Below, piece after piece: positions 45,416 to 58,199 of a stretch of DNA of 64,000 bases (position 1 is its first letter; every line of letters begins with the position of its first letter). The notes under the pieces are model-generated. The model had not been told where the DNA came from and made no database searches. It was given only the letters and a program-made list of their open reading frames with translations. Position numbers and translations under genes: made by a program. Source of the DNA: Paramacrobiotus metropolitanus. Its lineage: Eukaryota; Tardigrada; Eutardigrada; Parachela; Macrobiotidae. The stretch is from contig NW_026570293.1 in assembly GCF_019649055.1 (NCBI RefSeq), positions 434,001-498,000 of the forward strand, read 5' to 3'.

Positions 45416-45856
45416 CTTTTTCCAATGAAAGACAAGTTATGACATAACACATCAACCACCAAACGTGCATGTTGACCGAGTTTATGCTTGCCAACATAAT
45501 TATTGTGAGGTTTCTTAGGTTTCATATTCTCAGCCTATAATTATCTTGACACCCGAGGGTTGCGCGCAGAAACGATACATAACAGTACTCCTGACTTCAC
45601 GAAAGCGGCAGTTTCCCTGACTGTGCAGTGTGCACACAACAATACAAGTACAGTACTGTCTGTAATGTACAGATACAATAATTATATTGGCCTAAAAACA
45701 GTTTGTCGACGCAACACTCGGTTGCTGGTGTAATTATAGGCTGTATATATGAAACCTAAGAAACTGTATAATCAAGTTCGTAGCATAAACTAGGGCGACA
45801 AGCGACCTGCACGTTTGGTTGACATGTCAGCTCATAACTTGAGCTTCATTGGAAAA
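45416..45856. mobile_element. Foldback element with roughly 127-bp arms
   Basis: 45416-45542 and 45731-45856 are imperfect inverted repeats (shared blocks: TCCAATGAAAGACAAGTTATGA with TTCATTGGAAAAATTG reversed, GTTTATGCTTG, TTTCTTAGGTTTCATAT, CCTATAATTA). The 188-bp centre is non-coding. Structure fits a MITE or foldback transposon of about 440 bp. Confidence 0.65.
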
Positions 45857-46132
45857 ATTGTTATAGTTAGGAACAAAAGCAATCTTCACAGCTGCGAAAT
45901 TACAACGTCAGATTACTGCAGAAAGTAGGGGCCCTGGACGACACCATCGTAGTGACCTGAGACTCAGGCCCTGCGTAACAGTACTATTGAAATGAAAGTA
46001 ACTGCCATTGTTAACTGCTTATGACAGAAGACTCTCATATAATAATATGATTATTCGCCGTAGAAACGAAGACGAAGCGATTCCGCGCTGATTAACCGTT
46101 GGATTCCAGCGTTGGCCGTACCGTGTGTAGAA

Positions 46133-48701
46133 ATGTTGAGAATTACTGCAATCTTTCTGGCTTGGAGCAGCTTAGCTTGGCCGTATCGGGAGATGGCTGG
46201 CCAGCAAGTTGTCCCGCTTGGTATTTTTCACTTCTTCGGGCAAAGTATTAGACTGCCTTCCGCGCCCCCTCCGCCGACCGCTGCGCCCAGCGCTCAAGCG
46301 GACACGCCAGCACTGACGCGCAAGTTGGTGGATGTCGGCAGCCCATCCGACGTGGCCTTTGAGATGGCCTGCGCTGGACCCACCGCCAAGGCCGCCCTCA
46401 ACTGTCACTGTGCCGGGATTGGGCACCGCTGTGCCGACTCGGCCTCCATCTGTAATGTTCACCGGAAATGCGTTTGTGATCCCTCGCTGGCGTATCAGGA
46501 TGGTAACAAATGCCGATTATACCCAACAACAAGTAAGTTGATACTTAAAAGTCCCGGTCTACAAAATTGCTTTTAGCAAATTTAATGACATGGTTTGGTT
46601 ACAATTGTTTGGATGGTGATTTTGAAAAATCGAAAAATTACTCCACTGTATTATTAATTACCGTATCACCGATTACTTTATTACAGTAAATTGTTGAGTA
46701 AAAGTATACGATTATGCGTGCTTAAACTCGCTTAAGCTGTAAAGCTGCTGCTCATTAATGCGGAGTTGTTCTGCAGCTGCGACAACGTGCCCGATCTGTC
46801 CAACTGCGACGTGTCCTGAGTGCTTTACCACTGCACCGACATGTACAACGTCGTCTCCGACGACTACTTCCACCACCACAACAACCACGACGACGACCAC
46901 AGCGACACGGCAGGATCCCAGGTGCGCTTCATACGGCGTTCTGACTGACGACACTGGCGTAGCTGTTAGCCGTAAGTAAAGTAACAAATACCGAACTGTC
47001 GCTATTCTATCTTTCTGGATCACTCGTCAGTGCGTCACTATATAAATTCAATAGTGACGTGGGGAGGAGGGGTACACCACCCGGATGCCACGATGATGTC
47101 CGCCTTCACCTGTAAATACAAAGCGCCGTGTTATTATCTAGTCACCTCTACCTGTGATTGGTTGTACGTTAAACTCCTAGCGATGTATGTTGTGTACTAC
47201 TAGAAGTCTATATAAGCTCGAGTGATGTCTAATATCGGTAGCGGTCAGGAATTAGTCGTTTGATTTCTGACATTCTTACTTTTCTGACTTTCATGTGTCG
47301 AGGATTACGATGTGCATTGGATTAAAGGGCAATATTTTCTAAAGGTGACCTAGAAGTTCAGGATTCGAGTCTAATCTTAGCTTTGGGAAACCGCAGTATA
47401 CTCGCGCCGCACAGGCCATCGCCTTTATCTAATCCACGTAAGAACCGAGACCGGAAGTGAGAAGTAAGGCATTCGTTCGTATTTCGCAGGGCTCCTGATA
47501 GGGATTCCTGGTTCCCGAGTTCATACGCATACCTCCATCGATCCTCCAAGTTGTTTTCGCCATACCAGTTTGAGAGAGAAGAGTGCTCATACCGCTAAGC
47601 GTGGCTGGGAAGTGGTCTAAATAGTCGGCCAGACCTTTTAGATACGACAATAGCACGAACACCTACTTTCCAGTTTCCACTAGATACTGATTGTGTTTTG
47701 TTGCAGCATGTGGCGGCTGTCTGCACCCGACATTCTCCACTCCGATCACTTTGAAGATGGATAGTGATACTACGCTAACTGCTTTATGCTTGTACCAGAT
47801 CGTTGGACCGCCCACAAGCGCTTTAACGGTACGTTAATGATAGCATATTTGTAGTCAGTAATTTTATAACGCTAAAAAAGCACTCGTTTAATTGCGCACC
47901 TTTTTTTACTGCAGCTAACCGTAACCAGCGACACTTTGGTGAGTGATACAAGCTACCAATTCTCACGACTGAATTGCAGAGCTGAATTTTTTGCATTTAT
48001 TTTTCCTTTTTTTCGTTTTGCACACGTTCACGCGGAAATTTTTGTAGATTACATCCGATTATTGACCAACCAGACCACCACATTTTTTTTCAAAACAGTA
48101 AACAGTTTTCAAGAACTATCGAAATAACTGCGGGTCAAGGAAGGTCTATATTACTATTACTGTATTATTACTATATATATTATGTAAAATTCTTATTTAC
48201 AATAGTATTGCAATTAATATAATTTCACGTCAACTGCAGCAATGCAATGTCTTGGTTTTTATTAACGGGAAAGAGTATTCTTGTTCATCGATCGGCCCTC
48301 ATAGCGCACTGGCCGTTCCTCCCACGATATCGCTCCCAGCCAGCACTGCGGTAAGAAAATTATCAACGAGAACAGGTTTATCGGTGATTCCATTTCATTA
48401 TTAATTTCGTCTACATTTTTATCTCGCATTCCGCGTTAGGTTACTCCGAAACCGAGAACAGACTTTCTAGAGAGGAAAGTGTCTAAACTGAAAAAGATAG
48501 GTACATTTTATTGTTTTTCATGGTAGAAAATGGGATCTTACACAGAAAACATAAGAGACGATGCCGTGTCGTTTGCATTTATTTTTCAATAATTTATTGT
48601 CATTTACGCGGGTTGTTTTCTATCAGGATGTTGCCTTCTTTGCCTTTGCAAACTCAGGAGGTGTGACCTTCCATGTTTCGGCTGTTCCCGCAACAGGATA
48701 G
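46133..48701 (+). CDS. Secreted Cys/Thr-rich protein, copy 2, intact
   Basis: Likely extracellular. Six exons, 46133-46532, 46777-46971, 47707-47828, 47915-47938, 48240-48350 and 48627-48701, sum to 927 nt in frame, giving 308 residues. A signal peptide covers residues 1-18 (MLRITAIFLAWSSLAW). A Pro-rich linker follows, then a cysteine module at about 80-130 (CHCAGIGHRCADSA, CNVHRKCVCDPSLAYQDGNKC) resembling EGF/EB-type repeats. Exon 2 holds CPICPTATCPECF then a Thr-rich mucin-like tract (about 20 Thr). A C-terminal domain of about 110 residues follows (CASYGVLTDD, CGGCLHPTF, QCNVLVFINGKEYSCSS, GGVTFHVSAVPATG). The start is the ATG before the signal peptide. Family unknown; EGF-like assignment is tentative. 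Confidence 0.8.
46972..47706 (+). other. Intron 2 of the intact Cys/Thr-rich gene
   Basis: A 735-bp intron (GTAAGT to TTGCAG). Minus-strand ORFs inside it (47358-47662) show no family features. Confidence 0.6.
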
Positions 48702-49635
48702 ACCGTGGACACTATCCAAACGAGCGCCAAAGTAGGTGTGGATGGGAGCAGTTTCGAGTGTCCTACTGGGTGGGTAGCGTGTTTTATATTTCGGTTTATC
48801 TTTATTACGGCGTTTGATGCGTGCAGCATCTGCGTTTTCGCTCAAGATCAAGAAAAGTTATGGGTAATGGTTCAGAAACATTTCCAGCTATACAGTATCT
48901 GTACTGTGTACAACATGATGGTACGGTAGTGATCAAGTTGCGAAAACTGTCTCGTGAAAACGGTGACAAATTGAAGCGTTTGGAACTAGGAAACTGTCCT
49001 TGACAGTTACAACTGTGAACATTACTGAGCGAACCGTCGCTGCTGACGCAGACATACTACGTACAGAGTACAGACTCTGTACAGACTCTTAATCTAAGCT
49101 GTACGAATAAAAGTTCGCAGTCAAGTAATTCCGTAGTTTTCTGTGGTAAGCCTCGAGATTTCGTTTGGTGTCGGTGATTTCAAAAATCTTTCAAGCATCA
49201 ATCCCAAAACATATTAGGATTATCCTTAGCTGTCATAAAAAAGACAAGTAAGTGCAAACTGGATAGTGGTATCGGCCCGCAAATCTTGACTTGTCACGAA
49301 GTGTACGGAAATATGCTTAACATACCTACAGCTTCTAATCACACATTAAATACGTATTTAAAAAAATTATTCTGTGGTAAAAATGACAAAGGTGCTTGTC
49401 AACTTCCTGAAAATAAGCACTTCACAGAAATGCAAATGCAAAGAAAAGACAAAAAATAACATGAGAAATAACGTAAGAACAACTCAAGAAAACCAAACAA
49501 AAGCAATAAAACAAACTAACAAAAGCTTCGGACTCGGTCTTTCGAAATTTAGACTCAGATTTGCAGCAATAAGAATCAAAATTTGGCTATGTATTCACAT
49601 TCAGACTTTTAGCATTCAGGATCAGATTCAAACTT
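48702..49635. other. Spacer between convergent genes
   Basis: Between the ends of the Cys/Thr-rich gene and TIL copy 4. No gene is recognised; the ORFs at 48705 and 49374 look non-coding. Confidence 0.4.
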
Positions 49636-50604
49636 TCAGAACCAGCCAGTCAGCCAGCCAGGTTGAACCATCATGCAGTATCGGTCACAGTAAGGGGTGG
49701 TGGTGGGGGGCATCGGCATATTGGGCGGCTTGACTGGGACCGGCGGCTTGATCGGTGGTGGCGGGGGCGGCGGCGGCGGGCAAGTTGACACCGGATCGCA
49801 GCCGTTAGCGGTGCGAACGTATCCTCCCATGCATGCGCATCCGGGTGTGCAGACCGCGGGACATCTGGGATTTCGGTTGCTGCAGGTCATGTCGCAAAAG
49901 GCACACTGGACGCGAATTTCACCACATTTGCAGCCCACTTTGAAGGCTGCGGAGCACTGAGCTAACATGGGTGTTATAACTGGCCGGTATAGGCTGAAAT
50001 GATTTGAAGTTCGTATTGGAAACGCAATTCATGAAGTACGAAGTGACTCTTATCAAAATTAATCAGTTCTCTATCATATCTGGCAAATACTAACAGGTGA
50101 ACCAATGATGTTGGACTCGTATTTAGCAGTTACCCAAGGAAATACGACGCCCTCTTTTCTAACCTGGAGGTTACTCGGTATAGAAACTGAACATTGGCAA
50201 AATTCTTAAAGCGCAATGACACATTCAATAATTGAAAGGCTGCACTTATTCTTGAAACAATACCTTCTGTACTGTATTTGTAACGAAATGCAAGTGCGAA
50301 CTAGCTCAATGCGTGCTTACCGGTCTTCGGTTTCCGTTTGCTTCCCGGCGGATTCGGTACGGTTTCCGACGGATTCGGTACGATTTCCGGTGGATTCGGT
50401 ACGGTTTACGACGGATTCGGTACGGTTTCCAACGGATTCGGGGCGATTACCGGTGCGTTTTGATGGAGATCCGGTACGGTTCTGCAGGTTAATGACGCCT
50501 TCCGCTGGCTTTGCAGTGGATGCGGTACGGTTCTGCGCATCAGCGGTGCCACTGAGCAAGATCACCGCGCTGCCGATGACAGCGATCGCTATTGCAAATC
50601 CCAT
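49636..50604 (-). CDS. TIL-domain secreted protein, copy 4
   Basis: Secreted cysteine-rich protein, probably inhibitor-type. Exons 50604-50321 and 49993-49636 join in phase 2 to give 213 residues. Signal peptide MGFAIAIAVIGSAVILLSG. Then the longest Asn-Arg-Thr region of the family, with about seven NRT(E/A/G)S units arranged with period 6-7 residues and dense N-glycosylation sites. The TIL domain runs from VGCKCGEIRVQCAFC to CDPVSTCPP. A proline tract (eight or more consecutive Pro) with Lys/Val-Pro repeats follows, ending in the family tag PYCDRYCMMVQPG. It lies 16 kb from copy 3. Repeat number in exon 1 varies between copies, suggesting slippage. Confidence 0.85.
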
Positions 50605-50699
50605 CCTGTACTAGTAATTAATTCTCAGAGGACAAAGTGGGCGGAGTACCTCTGTAGCTGTTTACAGCTGTAACTGTATTACGTACAGTATGAGCGTAT

Positions 50700-51250
50700 T
50701 GTCTCCAATAACTATATCAGCGAAGTCTGATGTTTGTAGCTTTTATATGCTCTTTCGCGACGCGCGGTGGTGTCGACGCCCGTCTTCCGTCAAGTGCTAC
50801 CATGTCCGTTAAAATTAATGGCTCGTTTTGACGCGTTGAATTTCGCCAAAAACCTAGCTATTACTATAGAATTCCCAGGTATCATAGTATGACTGGCAAA
50901 GTTAATGGCAACTTTATATTCGCTGGGAACGTTGACTTGGCTCCAATTGTCGCCTGAGGCTGGAGATGTACATGTGACGCTGCTTCGGGTGTCATTAATC
51001 TTGTGCTATAAACAGTTACTTAATTACCATATTCCACGTATGTTGTCCGTGTGGCAAGTGCGGTGCTTTGTGCTGTCTTCCAACAGTTACGACTTCTTCG
51101 TCAAATGGTAATGCCTTCTTTGTTCCGACTCGTTTAGCATTTTGCCTGCCAATGTATCTGTTATTATAATTTTAACCCTTGATGCCAACTTGAGACATCC
51201 AGGCTCGTAATCGAGTGCTTAACCATAAATCACTTCAAGCAAGTCATGCA
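50700..51250. repeat. Duplicated upstream block of TIL copy 4
   Basis: Collinear with the upstream blocks of the other TIL genes (TTTATATGCTCTT, AATTCCCAGGT, CAGTTACTTAATTACCATATT, TGCTGTCTTCCAACAGTTACGAC). Likely contains the conserved promoter. Confidence 0.65.
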
Positions 51251-51686
51251 GTAGCAGAACGTACTCTGTATACTAGCAACTCATGCCTATAGGTAAGTTA
51301 AGGTAACTGGCAAATGAAGGGAGACTTAGCATAATCTGTGGCATTCTGTGCTAAGTGAAATCGCGCCAATCCTTGTATCAGATGTCAAAGGCTGGTTTTG
51401 AAACATTCGGAGCTGGAAACCAGCAGCCGAAGCGCTCAATCACATCAGGCAAGTCATGAAGTAGCAAAACTCAGTTTTTAGTTCTTCTGTACTTATCTGT
51501 AGCTGGCAAATAAACTGTTTTCTCAGAGCCTTGGAAAAAGGCAGCACAGTTTAACGGACAAATAATGTTTGTAATGTATGTGTCCTACGCAATCAAATTA
51601 CTGAATGCCGCATGCGATAAAATAAAGAAGATAAAACCAGCTTACTCACATAGTCATAGAGTCACAGCGGCGATCGAGTTCACGAC

Positions 51687-54600
51687 TCAAAGCTTCGAGA
51701 GCGGAAAAGAAAAGACCATGGGTCTACTGCTGGCAGCGTCCGAGAAAGACCCGGCTGCTTGGTTATATGCATTACCGGCGTCTGATCTGTTAACTTTATT
51801 GATGGTGACCACCAAGTACGAATCTTGCTCACGGGCTGGCAGGGCTGCGGTGAACGTCTCCGTGGTGCGGATGGTGGTCGGCGAGGTGGGTGCGGTAATC
51901 GGTGTAGTGGTCGGCTGCACAAGTTCACGGCCGCTCTGGAACGAGCCTTTTACGAAAGTCACAGACTGCAAGGAAACAAACACTGCTGTTTAAATGCTAA
52001 ATTAGCATTTGCAGATATCTTGGTCATCCGCTAGTATTTTGCGACAGCTCTTTCTAAGTAATCTGTAGGAAATTTTTCAAGGCTTCTTGATCTATCGGTT
52101 ATCAGCATTATTTTTTGGTGTGGGTAAAATACAGAGTATTTCATACTAATGAAGAAAGGAGGCGGCGCAATTGTTACGCGTACCTATATGGAATTCATAA
52201 AGAAATGGTGTGTAGTTGCTATGGAAATGTGTGCAAACCTGCGTTCTGTTGACAAGTGGTATTGTGAACGGCAAATCTTTGTCGTCAAATAGATTCCTCA
52301 AAGCGCTAACCGCTTCCCCGGCGCTCTGGTACATTGTCACGCTGGTTCCACTGATGGTCTTGTCGACCCAGTCTAACACCGTCATCCAGACGCGTAGTTC
52401 GTTCTCCGCATCACCCCGTGTAACCCGGATATCGCTGAACTGCAGCGGTGATGTGGCGGTCAGACTGGATAGCGCATCGCGAATTCCCGCCTCGAAAGCC
52501 GGCATGCTCAATTCCAGTTCCGTGTAATTCTGCACCTTCAAGTCGAACGCGATCATCTGCTCCTTGCCGTTCCGTAAACAGTCCGCAACGTCGAATGCCT
52601 TCCAATTGAAAGGGGCGGTGGTTAGATCGCTGACAGTACTCTGGAGGGTTTCGAGGATCGATCCATTAGAGAATGTCCGATAGGAGACGACTCCCACGAG
52701 CAAGCTCTCACCAGAACTAGAAGACGTCCAGTTCTCCTGCATTAAATGAAAACAGTGTAACAACAGCAACACTTATACGATTTCAGCAAAACGTATAAGA
52801 ATTGCTTAACGTATTATGACTAACTATGACGGTTAACTATGACGGTATTATGACGGTTAACTACATACATTTCATTACGATATTAAGCATCTGTAATTGT
52901 AGAAGTACTCGTAAAACGGGTTTCTTTACCTCAGCAAGACAAGCGACTTAAAAAGTCGATGCTTTTTTGACGCTGCAAGCAAGCTCGCGATTTTTGCGCA
53001 TTACAAGAGTTCTTGTTTGCAGATCTTGTTTAAAACGTTTTGAACAGCGAAACGACTGGCCAATTTTCGTTTGTTACACTTTAAAGTTTCATTTATTATA
53101 AACTTGAACAAGCAAAGGCAAGCTGCATTGTTTCTAACAACATTGTACGAATTTGGGATATTTCCCAGTGTACGTAAAATCTAGTTAACTATATTCTTCA
53201 CTGCTTTCTGGCGCAACAACCTCTTTAACTAATCAATCAAATTGCTTAATGCTGTCCACTGAGAAAGGAGAAACATATTAGAAGATCAGAGACTATCGAC
53301 AAACGGATGTCAGCCAAAGAGAATGACCTACAGATTACAGAGCACAGATTACGGTAAGGTTTTGTGGGGAAACAATTTCATGGGAATTCTTATAATCCAA
53401 GCTACATGTATGATGTTAGTTGTAACTGACCTAGCAGTTTGCATTCGGCCAGCTAGAGAAAATCACTCACAGGTAGCCAATACGTCTCCACAGTGGTGAT
53501 GATGTTCCTCGTGCCGTCGTTATTGCTCCGCTGTGCTGACACCCACACCTGTGCCAGCATCCCGTTGAAATACCGTTGCCCCATGTACAGCGCAGTGGAA
53601 CGCTTCCATTCAAGCATATCGCGGGCAATCTTCAGGTGGACAACTGCCGAGCTGTCGGACCTCTTCGAATTCAGGCCAACACTGCCGACAGCTGACACAT
53701 TACACTCGGCACCGCCCAACAGCCACGTGCCCAGGGGCGTCCTGAACGACAGGTCGTTGTTGTAATCATGGGTCGTCCGGTACAGGGTACGGTTTTTAAC
53801 GGAAGACGACGGCAAGCGAGCTCGGCTGGTCGAGTCCGTAACGAACGAAGCCAACTTGCGCTGTGAGTCAAGGTTGAGCTACAACCCCAAACGCATCAAA
53901 CACAAGATCCAGCTCAGTACATATTCTTAATATAAAATGATGCGGGCGAATTGTGATAATTTCGCGCTGCAAACACGCAGCGCAAGCAACCTGAGCAAAT
54001 GCCGCTTACTTTCACGGTATACACGGCGCTATCCTTTTTGGCCACCGTCAGCATCGTGAGGCTGAACTGGTCCGGGAGGATGGGAGCGGTTGGTTGTTCC
54101 CTTATCCAACCCGGGCAATAAACTCCTGGAGGTGGCTAGAGGAAATTGTGCGCTAGATCGCTAATATTAATTCTAGAGCGATTAATTTGTCTGTACGTAC
54201 TGAAAAGACAGACTTGTCCTTCACATCCGGGTAGTAGTACATAAAATCATACACCTGCATTTTTCCAGCACCTGGGAAAACGTAAAAAAGTATAATTATC
54301 GTAAACTGTACGCAAATTATCAACTACTTTGTTCATAATGTTACAAGAACAACTAATAATAACAGGCGGATATTTACCAAATCCGTCAATTTGTAAACTT
54401 TCAAACCGAATTGGTGTGGCATTCCTTGGATTGCTCGGAGAAGAGACACCGGGAGCGGTATAATAATAGCGATTTCTCCAGGTTATATTCAGGTTATTAT
54501 CGTGCACGCACTGTTCCCACATCTGCACTTGGATAGCTCGAACGGAGGCATCCTGAACACCTTGATCTGTGACCTTACTGGCACTTATATTGCATTTACT

Positions 54601-55434
54601 GGAGATGACAGAATATCCGGCCACCTCCGCAATATAATAGGCATAAGTATTGCATCCCGTTTTCCATAAATCTTCTTTCGTGCACTGCCGCCCTGTAAAA
54701 GCACAGCAATATACGAACTTTTAAAGTAAGAAAAACGTGAGCAAAGACTACTGGTGATCCGCCGTTCTGAAAATATTCTTCAGCATAAAAATCCTAAACG
54801 TGCTAAAGTTCTCCGTATTTACCGGTAGGTATATAAATATGGTTATCTTACAATGCGAAGAAGCTACGAAGAGCACAAAGCAGTGTCATAGCAATTTTAA
54901 AAACGTTTAATGGATTAATTGTTTCATTTTAGGAGAAGCTTAAAAACCTTTTCTGACAAAAACAAAAAAAACCGGCACATTAATATTATCAAAGAAAATG
55001 TATCCAAATTACAAAAATAATACTTAAATACAAAATATCAGTAAACAACTAGCGACTAGCGCACCACCATATTCATCGTTTTCTCCCACGACGCTGAAAG
55101 CATTTCCCGTTATGAAATCGTACACATAGGCGGTCTTGGTGCCCAAAGAGAGGATGTATGTTGCACCTCGTTGGCCCTCTTTTTCAGAATAGCCTTCCGA
55201 ATCAAAGTATCCCCACTCTCCGATCTTGCCTTCCACTTTAATGGTAAACGCTTCCGCTAGTTTTGGTACCGGAGTCTGCTTCGAAGGGGTTGTAAGCGTC
55301 TTGAAGTCGCAGAGGGGATAAATCGAAAAATCGAAAGCAGGGACGTCAGAGGATACGCGGACACTCTCCATTGTCGCGAAATTACCGAGAATCCCTTGGA
55401 AGCATGCAAAGATTGCCACCAACCACGAAATCAT
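51687..55434 (-). CDS. Large secreted protein of unknown family, copy 1
   Basis: Probably extracellular. Seven exons, 55434-55065, 54692-54378, 54271-54201, 54135-54010, 53878-53471, 52736-52239 and 51965-51687, give 688 residues with matched phases. Signal peptide MISWLVAIFACFQGILG. The protein has scattered cysteines and glycosylation sites. Exons 5 and 6 encode the conserved core (LGTWLLGGAECNVSA, YFNGMLAQVWVS, ITTVETYWLP; then VADCLRNGKEQMIAF, ALSSLTATSPLQFSDIRV, DAENELRVWMTV). These patterns suggest a beta-rich lipid-binding-like fold but I cannot name it. The C-terminus is a Thr/Pro-rich stretch (PTTTPITAPTSPTT) and a tail. The end of exon 1 is uncertain by a few codons; the exon 6 donor is GTTTGC, weak beside GTTAGT in copy 2. 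Confidence 0.7.
52740..53470 (-). other. Intron 5 of the large secreted protein gene, copy 1
   Basis: A roughly 735-bp intron with a direct repeat (CTATGACGGT and TATTATGACGGTTAACTA at 52825-52865). No other feature seen. Confidence 0.55.
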
Positions 55435-58190
55435 TCTGGGCTCTGGAAACGGCTGAGAAACTGTTTTCTATCACTGCCAACTTCCTAAGATTAGAACAAT
55501 GAGAGAATCGTGATCTACCACGCTAAAATGAATTCCCAACAAACCCGGTTCGCTTTTTTGAAAACTGGTGCGAAAGCCTGTACGCGACACCAGACCTGCC
55601 CTAAGGAAATTTTGAAACGAGTGCTTCGAGTCAACAAATATACACAGAGAAAACGCCGCACTTGCGTGTGTGTTTTATGGATTTATTTATCATGTAGCAA
55701 ACATGATATGTGCATGTTCTGATCATGCAGCTACATTTAATGGTGTATATGTATATATTCTTGATTCTCTGGTTTTTTCTGATTTTTCAGCAACTTCTAA
55801 TGTTTCTATCTTGTTTCTGTGGCTGCGATTCTTTCCTTCCTAGTCAGTTGCCTTTTGCACACAATGCGACAGCTCAATAAACTGCACAATAATAACAAAT
55901 TAACAAGTCTTAACTCGATACAAGACAGCTTGTCTCGCTTTTCAAAGCCTTTTGTAACAACTTACATCGCACTCATACCCAGAAAAAAGACGTTGATATA
56001 CGAACGTATCTGAACGTGTGTGGATACCCGGCCGTCACTCGATTTTTTAAAAGTGCACACTGTACAGTACATAATGGAGCTGCAGCGTGACATGCCGAAA
56101 AGAGTTCGCGCAGCACATGTAGCTGCAGCCAGGATGCTAATTCGTGCCGGCCGCATCTAAAATTTGCGACTTCTGGAGAGACTGAGCTGAAACGCCAAGG
56201 GGAAGTTGCAATGCTCAGAAGTGGGACATTAACGGTCACCGGCCAAAATCGCACGAACAAATTTTCTGGCAGCGCCTAGTCGGCTAGTGACCCAGAACAG
56301 CTGTCCGGCTGACCATGGATCGCGTTGCGTCCGCTTTGGAGCCGGTAGTATATTAATCCGCTGATGGGTTAATCTTTACCAAACGCGCCAACGCCAGAAG
56401 GTGGAGACTCCTCCACCAGTGCTGCTAAATTCCGATTGGTTATGGAGCTCGGAAAGCGTCTACAGCCCCAACGCTGACGTTCGCTGATAAAAATCGATGG
56501 TAACGCTTGCTTCGAGATCTTTGCTAGTGGCCTTGATGGCTTTTGCAACAGCTTTTTTGGGCAGTAAGGTCCGAAAGTGATACACAGGCTTGTATCAAAT
56601 TGTTAATAGCTTAGTCTACAGAGTACACTTTGCAGAGTAGCGCTATCAAAGAAATTATTCGCGACGCGTTGAAACCTGATCCCAATATCTCAGCCGCCGA
56701 CTGACTACGAATGATATTTGCTGTCTGTCGTTGGTGGAAATATTGGATTTCCATGTCAAACTGGATATAACGATAACGATAACAACGATAACGATAACAA
56801 ACGATGTGTTTCCTCTTCAAAGAGTTGATTAGTTTTGGCTGCTTTTGTCAGTTCAGAGATAATTTTATAAGTAAAAACTGAGAAAAGCGCCGCAATTTCC
56901 GCTGTAGCCTTCAGTCTGCCAGTCCGTGCAGTCCTGTGTTTTGCTAGTCAAATTAATACAGGACTGCGTTTACTATTTACGTAACCCACACACGATTGTC
57001 GCTTTAGTTCGATCCGCACTTGAAAACAGACCGGTGTATTCAAGCAATCATAAACGTACTAACTAGCAGTGTCTTACTGCAATTCAACTGTGTTATCGGG
57101 TGTAGCGGTGCGAAATTGCAGAATCGTAGCAAAAATAACAGAACACTTTGGCTTTATTTTAGCGGTATCTGTCGGTTTGCTTATACAATATTTTTGCTGC
57201 ATAATTATATGACCATCGAAGCGTTTAAAAATAGAGCAGCTAAAGTTATTAATTGCTGCTCTTTATTGCTGTCATCGCACAATAAGGATCAATGCGCTTG
57301 TTACATTTGATACATCCTTGTATCCTTAATACCTATTTGTTGTCACACCCGAGCCACACCCCATTGTTAACTTACGCTCTGATTAATATCATATTGTTCT
57401 GCCCTTATTAATGCAAACGGCTGTGCTCAGTGTTCAGTATATAAGCAGCACCTGCGATGCTGCCAGAAAATGCGCTCTGTTCATTTGGACTTTCCATCTG
57501 TAAAGAGTTGCCACTGGCTGGCTGCTGTTTTGTTGCTAGTAAAGTTGGTTTAGTGATAGTGCCATCTCCGAGTATTGCCTACTAGGCTTCGTATTGCCTA
57601 GACAGTAGTTGTACTATAGCCACAAGTATACTCGTAACACTATCATCCACATTACGCGTTCTCCACAAGGTACTGTATTAATGTACTAGTGAAATTGTGC
57701 AGACAGTGAAAATTGTGCAATTCATACGTAGTTTAATGAAGTATCGAATTTGCTATGGCTACAATATGAAGTATACGAATTGCGGTGCTTGTCAGTGTTG
57801 TCACTTAATTTGTCACTGCTATCAAGAGTACCAACATCAGGTGATCTGCCGTGTTTGTCAGATGTAGTTGCACTGGCGATGTAGCAAAACGTCGCATTCC
57901 GCATTAAACTGTAAGTATAAATGTACTGTATACGCGGCGTACTTTTCGGATTTCGGAAAATCACATTTTTAAAGGGCAATGTCAACGGGCGGTACCATGT
58001 GGGTTGACCTCTAAGCTTCTGGGTTTGGACTATACCTGTTCAAAGTGACACCGTGGCATTGGCGATTAGCACGAAAAAAATGAGTAGTACTTCTACAAGT
58101 GCTAATTCGTTTATGCTAATACATGTATAATTACTCGTATATACTGTAGTTGACTGATTTCCGGCAAAACGTGAATCATCTTGATTAATC
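55435..58190. other. Gene-poor region
   Basis: No gene I can support in about 2.7 kb. It holds the promoter region of the large secreted protein gene, copy 1, at the lower end and a (GATAAC)n simple repeat at 56766-56803. Plus-strand ORFs at 55510, 55819 and 57020 lack family features. Confidence 0.4.
56766..56803 (+). repeat. Simple repeat (GATAAC)n
   Basis: Five to six imperfect 6-bp units (ATAACGATAACGATAACAACGATAACGATAAC). Confidence 0.85.
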
Positions 58191-58199
58191 TGTTTTGCT

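Noticed and set aside
46758-46979. ACC/ACG trinucleotide run as a simple microsatellite
   Set aside because: It encodes the Thr-rich tract of an exon whose phases fit the six-exon gene.
50317-50604. Repeat tract GATTCGGTACGGTTTCC as a DNA satellite
   Set aside because: It is explained by the NRTES coding repeats of TIL copy 4 exon 1.
51565-51993. Plus-strand ORF opposite the last exon of the large secreted protein gene, copy 1
   Set aside because: Antisense shadow; the minus strand continues a phase-consistent gene.
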